Assembly (NCBI GenBank): GCA_009103225.1
Contig: RHPI01000777.1
Location: 61,239 to 125,238 of the forward strand
Source of the DNA: Chlorokybus atmophyticus
Taxonomy: Eukaryota > Streptophyta > Chlorokybophyceae > Chlorokybales > Chlorokybaceae
Reading direction: 5' to 3'
Length of the DNA stretch: 64,000 nt
Shown: positions 59,401 to 64,000 of the stretch, in pieces
Numbering within the stretch: position 1 is the stretch's first letter
Layout of the letters: every line of letters starts with the position of its first letter
The notes under the pieces: model-generated
Database searches by the model: none
Seen by the model: only the letters and a program-made list of their open reading frames with translations
What the model was told of the DNA's origin: nothing
Program-made: the position numbers and the translations under genes

Positions 59401-60449
59401 ACTGTGGTCTGTGTGGCAGATTGGTGCTGACGTCCCGGCCACTTCCTTTGAGCTCACGCCCGTGGATCGGATGTTTGTGCGCATGGGTGCAAGGTGTGCG
59501 CAGTTTGATCCGAGTCTTGTTGCCGGGGCTTGACCTTGTGGCAAGTTGTACTTGTTAAACCTCATCTCACTGCATGCGTTGCCTGCAGGGATGCGATAAT
59601 GTCTGGACAGAGCACGTTCATGGTTGAGTTGATGGAGACAGCGGCAGTCTTGAAGAATGCAACAAGGCAGTCGCTGGTGGCTCTGGACGAGCTTGGTCGA
59701 GGGACAGCCACTTCTGATGGATTTGCCATTGCGTAAGCATACCTGGCGTGTACAAGACTTGTTATGGAGCATATCTCATCCATCTGTGTGCAGGTATGCT
59801 GTGCTGGACCATCTGGTGCAACAAGTTGGATGTCGCGGGTTGTTCTCCACGCATTATCATCGCCTGGCGGACGAGTACCAGTCAAGCCCCAAGGTGAGGG
59901 CAATTTGTGTGTGTGCGCGGGCTTGTGCACGCATGCGCGTGTGTGTGTGTCAGTGCTGTGTTGCATCAGTACTGACCATGCGTCTGTTGTTGGTGCCAGG
60001 TTGCGTTGTACCACATGGGTTGCGCCGTTGCGAGTTCCCCCACCCCCGACAAACAAGACGTCACCTTCTTGTACAAACTAACGCGTGGCGTCTGCCCCAA
60101 GAGCTACGGCACCAATGTCGCCTTGCTTGCAGGTACGACACACACATGCATGCCCTCCACCGAGGGACAGCAAGTCAAATCTTCCTCATGCACCTTTGCT
60201 GATCACCTGCTCCTGTCATCATTCACAGGCATGCCGGAGAGCGTTGTGACGCGTGCAGCTGCCAAAGCTGCGCAGTTGGAAATTGAAAGGCCAGATTGGG
60301 CCCTTCCAAGCAGCACGAGCGCCGATGCTGCGACGATGATAACAACAGAAGAGTCTGAGCTGGTGCAGGCCGTGTGCAAGCTGTCTGGTGATGACAGCGG
60401 AGATGTACAACACGTTTGGGACACAGCTCGCAAGCTCGTCACGACATAA
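53412..60449 (+). CDS. MSH6: DNA mismatch repair protein MSH6, 27 exons
   Basis: MutS-alpha subunit that pairs with MSH2 to recognise base mismatches. Exons: 53412-53535, 54110-54351, 54468-54542, 54619-54817, 54975-55260, 55331-55441, 55538-55667, 55757-55897, 55969-56166, 56240-56318, 56405-56572, 56771-56988, 57109-57265, 57345-57407, 57599-57745, 57858-58004, 58117-58223, 58392-58460, 58569-58673, 58778-58836, 58911-59191, 59288-59337, 59420-59493, 59589-59732, 59794-59893, 60000-60132 and 60229-60449. The join is exactly 1275 codons plus stop. A PCNA-binding box QRSINSFF lies near residue 22. A Tudor-like domain ([24 protein letters not shown]) covers about 122-165, as in plant MSH6. The mismatch-sensing F-x-E is [11 protein letters not shown], near 365. 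Walker A is GPNMGGKST (about 1031-1039) and Walker [12 protein letters not shown] (about 1108). Intron 3 uses a GC donor (AAG/gcacgt at 54543). Confidence 0.97.
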
Positions 60450-60745
60450 GCACACGTCACGCAATTGTTGCTATGTAGGAACAACTGCTCTGTACATGAA
60501 CATGCTGTCATGCACATTCAGTGGTAAGTCGGCCAGTTAGCCCCAATTGGCTGCTACTGGCCTGTTGTCTACACAGTGTGTGCGTTGTTGGGGTGTTGCA
60601 AATGGATACTTCATCATTTACAGACAAAGGACCTAGCGCTTGACTGCTGCAGTAACAATTAGCCTATTGAATGACAACAAGCAACAATAATAATTAACAA
60701 TATGTATTTCAACAAGTTTCGGACTGGGAGAAGAGGCAATATTCT
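60450..60745. other. Convergent spacer between MSH6 and the flippase gene
   Basis: 296 bp between converging stop codons; AT-rich around 60640-60720 (taacaataataattaac), suitable for 3' processing signals of either gene. No ORF. Confidence 0.5.
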
Positions 60746-62619
60746 CTACCACGTGCTTGAGCGCTGCGGCACAGTACGCCCTATCTGTTCTGCATCTGCC
60801 GGCCCATCATAAAAATGCGTTTGCACCTGCCACACCACAGAACAAGGTACCCACATGAGCCTCGTGCATGCGTGCGCGCGCGCGCGTGCACACACACACA
60901 GGCGCATGCACACCCAGCCACGCGCGCGCAAGTGCTTGCGTGTGCGTGTGTGCGTGCGTGCGCATGTGCGTGTACACACATGCGCACTCGCATATTTGCA
61001 TGCCGTGTGTGCAATGTCCACATGCTGTATGCATCTTTGACAGCCAGCATAGAGCAAGTGAGCTCGCTCACCTCAACGCTACTCCTTCGTCTCTCTCCAC
61101 CATGGAACCTCTTCAGGTACTCCACCTGCAGGGCGTCCGCGTCGGTCGACAGCTGCCGCCACGTGACCACCGCGTTGGTGGCTGCTGCTGCTGAGGACTT
61201 GCGGTGCGGCTCCATCTATCATGCATATATCATGCATTACACAAGGTAAACAGTAAGGTTTGACATACTTCAGAAGTGTGACATGAGAAACACAGAGTGT
61301 GTGTGTGTGTCACACGCACCAAGTTTCTGGTGTGCTGCATGTTCAAAGGTGGGACGCGCGTGAGCGAGGTCTGCTGCTGCCACTTCTGGTCTTGCACCCC
61401 GAACTCAACCAGATGCGTCAATGAGCCTGAAGCAACAACATAAGTGGTGCGTTGAACAATCTCACGTGTAGATCTGCCAGTGCACGCACCCACATTCACC
61501 CACACACAGCCATAGACAGACACCACACCTAAAGACACTTTGATGCCATTCTTCCAGCCATGCTCCATCTCCTGCAACACATACACACACAAACTTTCTT
61601 TTCAGACCCGCATCACCTCTGAATGATAACCCTGCCTGCAGCAAATGTCCTCATTAGCCCAAACCCAACTTGACCTCCAAGCTCACCCTGAAGATATCGT
61701 TGGGTTGCGGCGCAAAGTGAGTCCACGCGGCCTCGATGGCCAAGTCCATGAGGACAGCTACAACGGACACAAGCAGGAGACACAGCCAAAAGGAGCCTTG
61801 CGCATAAAGCTGTGGTGGAGCAAAGAGGAAGGCAAGGCTTAGACAACACATCGTATTGCACAACACAATACAATAATTGTCAAAACATACACACATACAC
61901 GCACGCACGCACACATCCTTCTCCCTCACCTGTTCTGCCAGGAGCGACATGTCCGCGAATATCCCCGCCATGCCCCATATGGCCGAGCAGATGATGAGGA
62001 AGATGAGCCAGGCGCCCATCGACCAACCGAACAGAGACGTCAGGTTCGACCAGGCCCAGAAACGGGTCCGCACCGCGAGCCTCAAGTTCTGCATGTGTGA
62101 CAAATAGTACAAGCATGAGAAAGAATAACAACAAGAAGAAGAAGAAGAAGAAGAAGAAGAACAACAACAACTACAACAACAACAACACAGATACAACAAC
62201 GATGGCACAGATACAACTACAACAACTACAACAACAACAACAACAACAACAGTTACAACAACAACAGCAACAATATCATTAAGACAACACCAAACCCACC
62301 ACAATAATGTTGTTGTTGTTTTTGGTATTGTTGTTGTTGTTGTGGTGGCGGTGGTCATTGTTGTTGTTGTTGTTGTTGTTCTTCACCGACCCCAAACAAC
62401 ACACCACCCCCAACTCACCACGACGAACACGACGCACGTGTACGCCGCGGCCCCCACGGCGTACAGCCCCATCTCCTGTCCCCCCCGCGCGTCCCCGTTG
62501 GACGCGATCGCGAGCAGGGACGCGAAGAAGCAGAGGAGGGAGTGCCAGAGACCGGAACCGAACCAGGCGAGGGCCGAGAGGAAGAAGCGACGGCGCTTGT
62601 CGAGCTGGAGGGGAGAAGG

Positions 62620-62662
<43 letters not shown>

Positions 62663-63985
62663 TGTGCGTGACACATGTGCATGCCTGCTCGCACACACGC
62701 GCACGCATGCACTTGTGTCACGCGAAGACGCTCCCTGACAAGTCTCTCAACACACTTGTCACGCGTGAGGCTGTGTTGTGTTGTATGGTCAAGTGGTCGT
62801 ATGTCCAACACCCACAACTCACACATCTCCCCACCTGTGTCTGTAGGTACAGCGCCGGGTTGTTGAGCACCGTCCCCGCGCCCACGTCCTGTTCGAGGAA
62901 CGCGTAGGCCATGGTGGGCAGCGCGGTCCAGAGGAGGTTGTACGTCGAGATCAGCGCCGTCGTGTAGAGGGGCTGGCTGGAGAAACCGGAGAACCAGGCG
63001 AGGTAGAAGTTGCCGCCGACGTACACCAGGTTCTGCGAGGAGGGGGATGTGACCCAGATGAGCTTCATGCGATAGTGATTGGATGTGCACTCTCGAACGC
63101 GCGCGCACGCACACACATGCGTGTGCGTGCGAAATCTCCACAAGCTCGCACACAGACACACCCACGCACGCACGCATGTACACGCACAAACTCACATGCG
63201 TGCGCAGGTAGAAAAGCGTACACCCACATGCATGCACACAGGCGCAAGCGCGCGCACACACGGGCGTTCACTCCCACACCCACAACCACACCGTGTACTT
63301 GCCTTGTAGAATGCGTACAGCACCAGCTCGCGGTTTCGGCTATAGGACCACCGCCCGTGCACAAGCAGCAACCGCACCAGAAACCTTTCATTCCAACTTT
63401 GTCAGTCACCACCACACACACAACATCACATCCGACATTTGACCCTCTTCTCTCCCCACCTGAACTGTGCCACGGCATAGTCGCTGGCAAGCACCGCCGC
63501 CATGCCTTCTCGTCCGCTGATGCCAACCTGCACACGCGCACACGGGTACAGCATCAGTGAGGTTTTGTGGGATGATGACACACAAGACAACATTTGCGTG
63601 TGCGTGTCTTGTTGTTTACCCCGATGTGCGCGGCTTTGATCATGCCGACGTCATTCGCGCCGTCGCCCACGCCGAGCGTGACGGCGTGCGCGTGGTCCTT
63701 GACCAACTTTGTCACCTGCAGATGTGACGTATTGTTATGGCCTGTTACACGCACTCTGTGTGTGTGCGTGTGCTGTGGTTGTGTGTCTCTCTCTCTCTCT
63801 CCCCGCCATGCCTGTGCTTTTTGCAGTGGCGACACTCTGCAGCACAGCACGGCGTTGCACATCATGCATAGTTCCAGGAACAGCAGGGCGTTCTCGGGCT
63901 CCAGGGCCCACTCAAGCACCGCACCGTCCACCACAACACCCATCTCCTTCTATACACACAGGTCCAAGTGAGCCACGCCCCGATC
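60746..63985 (-). CDS. P4-type ATPase (phospholipid flippase), C-terminal half, partial
   Basis: Membrane ATPase moving phospholipids to the cytosolic leaflet. Minus-strand exons: 63949-63812, 63715-63620, 63527-63460, 63384-63303, 63032-62835, 62604-62419, 62088-61930, 61809-61687, 61571-61529, 61426-61320, 61215-61072 and 60826-60746; these give about 474 residues in one frame. The first exon has VLCCRVSPLQKAQ, followed by GVGDGANDVGMIKAAHIG (P-domain hinge) and GISGREGMAAVLASDYAVAQ, all diagnostic of P4 rather than P2 pumps. Six C-terminal membrane helices follow (for example FYLAWFSGFSSQPLYTTALI and WLIFLIICSAIWGMAGIFAD), then a hydrophilic tail with KRFHGGERRRSS. The phosphorylation DKTG motif and N-domain lie beyond the right edge, where Ns begin at 63986. 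Two introns start with GC: after exon 1 (CAG/gcatgg) and after exon 4 (AAG/gcaagt). Confidence 0.95.
62126..62385. repeat. (GAA/CAA)n facing (TTG)n triplet tracts in a flippase intron
   Basis: 62126-62280 is made of AAG, AAC and CAA triplets; 62306-62385 is made of GTT/TTG triplets. Both are in the intron between exons 62088-61930 and 62604-62419. They are complementary and could pair in the pre-mRNA. Confidence 0.75.
62622..62660. repeat. (GT)n microsatellite
   Basis: About 39 bp of pure GT just 5' (on the plus strand, to the right) of flippase exon 62604-62419; on the minus strand it is an AC tract close to the 3' splice site. Confidence 0.9.
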
Positions 63986-64000
63986 NNNNNNNNNNNNNNN
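63986..64000. other. Assembly gap at window edge (N)
   Basis: Run of N to the end of the window; truncates the flippase gene on its 5' side. Confidence 0.99.

Noticed and set aside
62126..62280. CRISPR-like or tandem array
   Set aside because: Simple triplet repeats without spacers, in a eukaryotic intron.

Overview
The window is nuclear DNA from a eukaryote, most likely a flagellated green alga. Coding regions are split by many introns of about 60-500 nt that end in tgcag or acag. A complete NIN-like transcription factor (GAF-like region, RWP-RK, PB1) points to Viridiplantae. A polycystin-type cation channel suggests a cell with cilia or flagella. PEX7 and MSH6 also read most like plant and algal versions. 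I cannot name the species. The sequence is a draft assembly: single or short N runs lie at 14334, 15146, 18068, 37975 and 38296-38299, with longer gaps at 50847-50953 and 63986-64000. Several sit beside homopolymers or dinucleotide tracts.

Layout: 1018-3780 (+) is the 26S proteasome ATPase Rpt5, with 10 exons. 3781-8437 is gene-poor and holds a very short LTR element (a TRIM-like unit at 5088-5622) plus an unassigned ORF. 8438-13085 (+) is the NIN-like protein, with 13 exons. 13904-17184 (-) holds an intact F-box gene and, downstream, a 5'-truncated copy of its C-terminus against a poly-C tract and N. 17185-19356 is mostly non-coding and contains a 239-bp exact copy of 6918-7156 that stops at an N. 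19357-20609 (+) is a fragment of a LarC (nickel-pincer cofactor) homologue interrupted by a poly-G intron. 20610-30944 has only uncharacterised ORFs, including a four-exon unknown gene at 28287-29061. 30945-38546 (-) is a polycystin-like channel with an inverted-repeat transposon and long microsatellites in its introns. 42720-44790 (-) is a decayed NHL-repeat/BTB gene.

The right end is the densest part. 46458-49475 (+) is PEX7 (13 exons). 50048-52610 (-) is a secreted subtilisin-like protease. 53412-60449 (+) is MSH6 (27 exons) with a PCNA-binding motif and a Tudor-like domain. 60746-63949 (-) is the C-terminal half of a P4-ATPase lipid flippase that runs off the window. The protease and MSH6 are divergent from an 801-bp spacer. 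MSH6 and the flippase converge on a 296-bp spacer. The genes belong to unrelated pathways (protein turnover, nitrogen signalling, peroxisome import, mismatch repair, lipid transport, ciliary signalling), as is normal for nuclear chromosomes; I see no operon-like grouping.

Exon coordinates were read by eye from splice signals and family similarity. For Rpt5, NLP, PEX7 and MSH6 the joined exons stay in one frame from ATG to stop, which supports them strongly. For the polycystin gene, the LarC fragment and the unnamed genes they are approximate.
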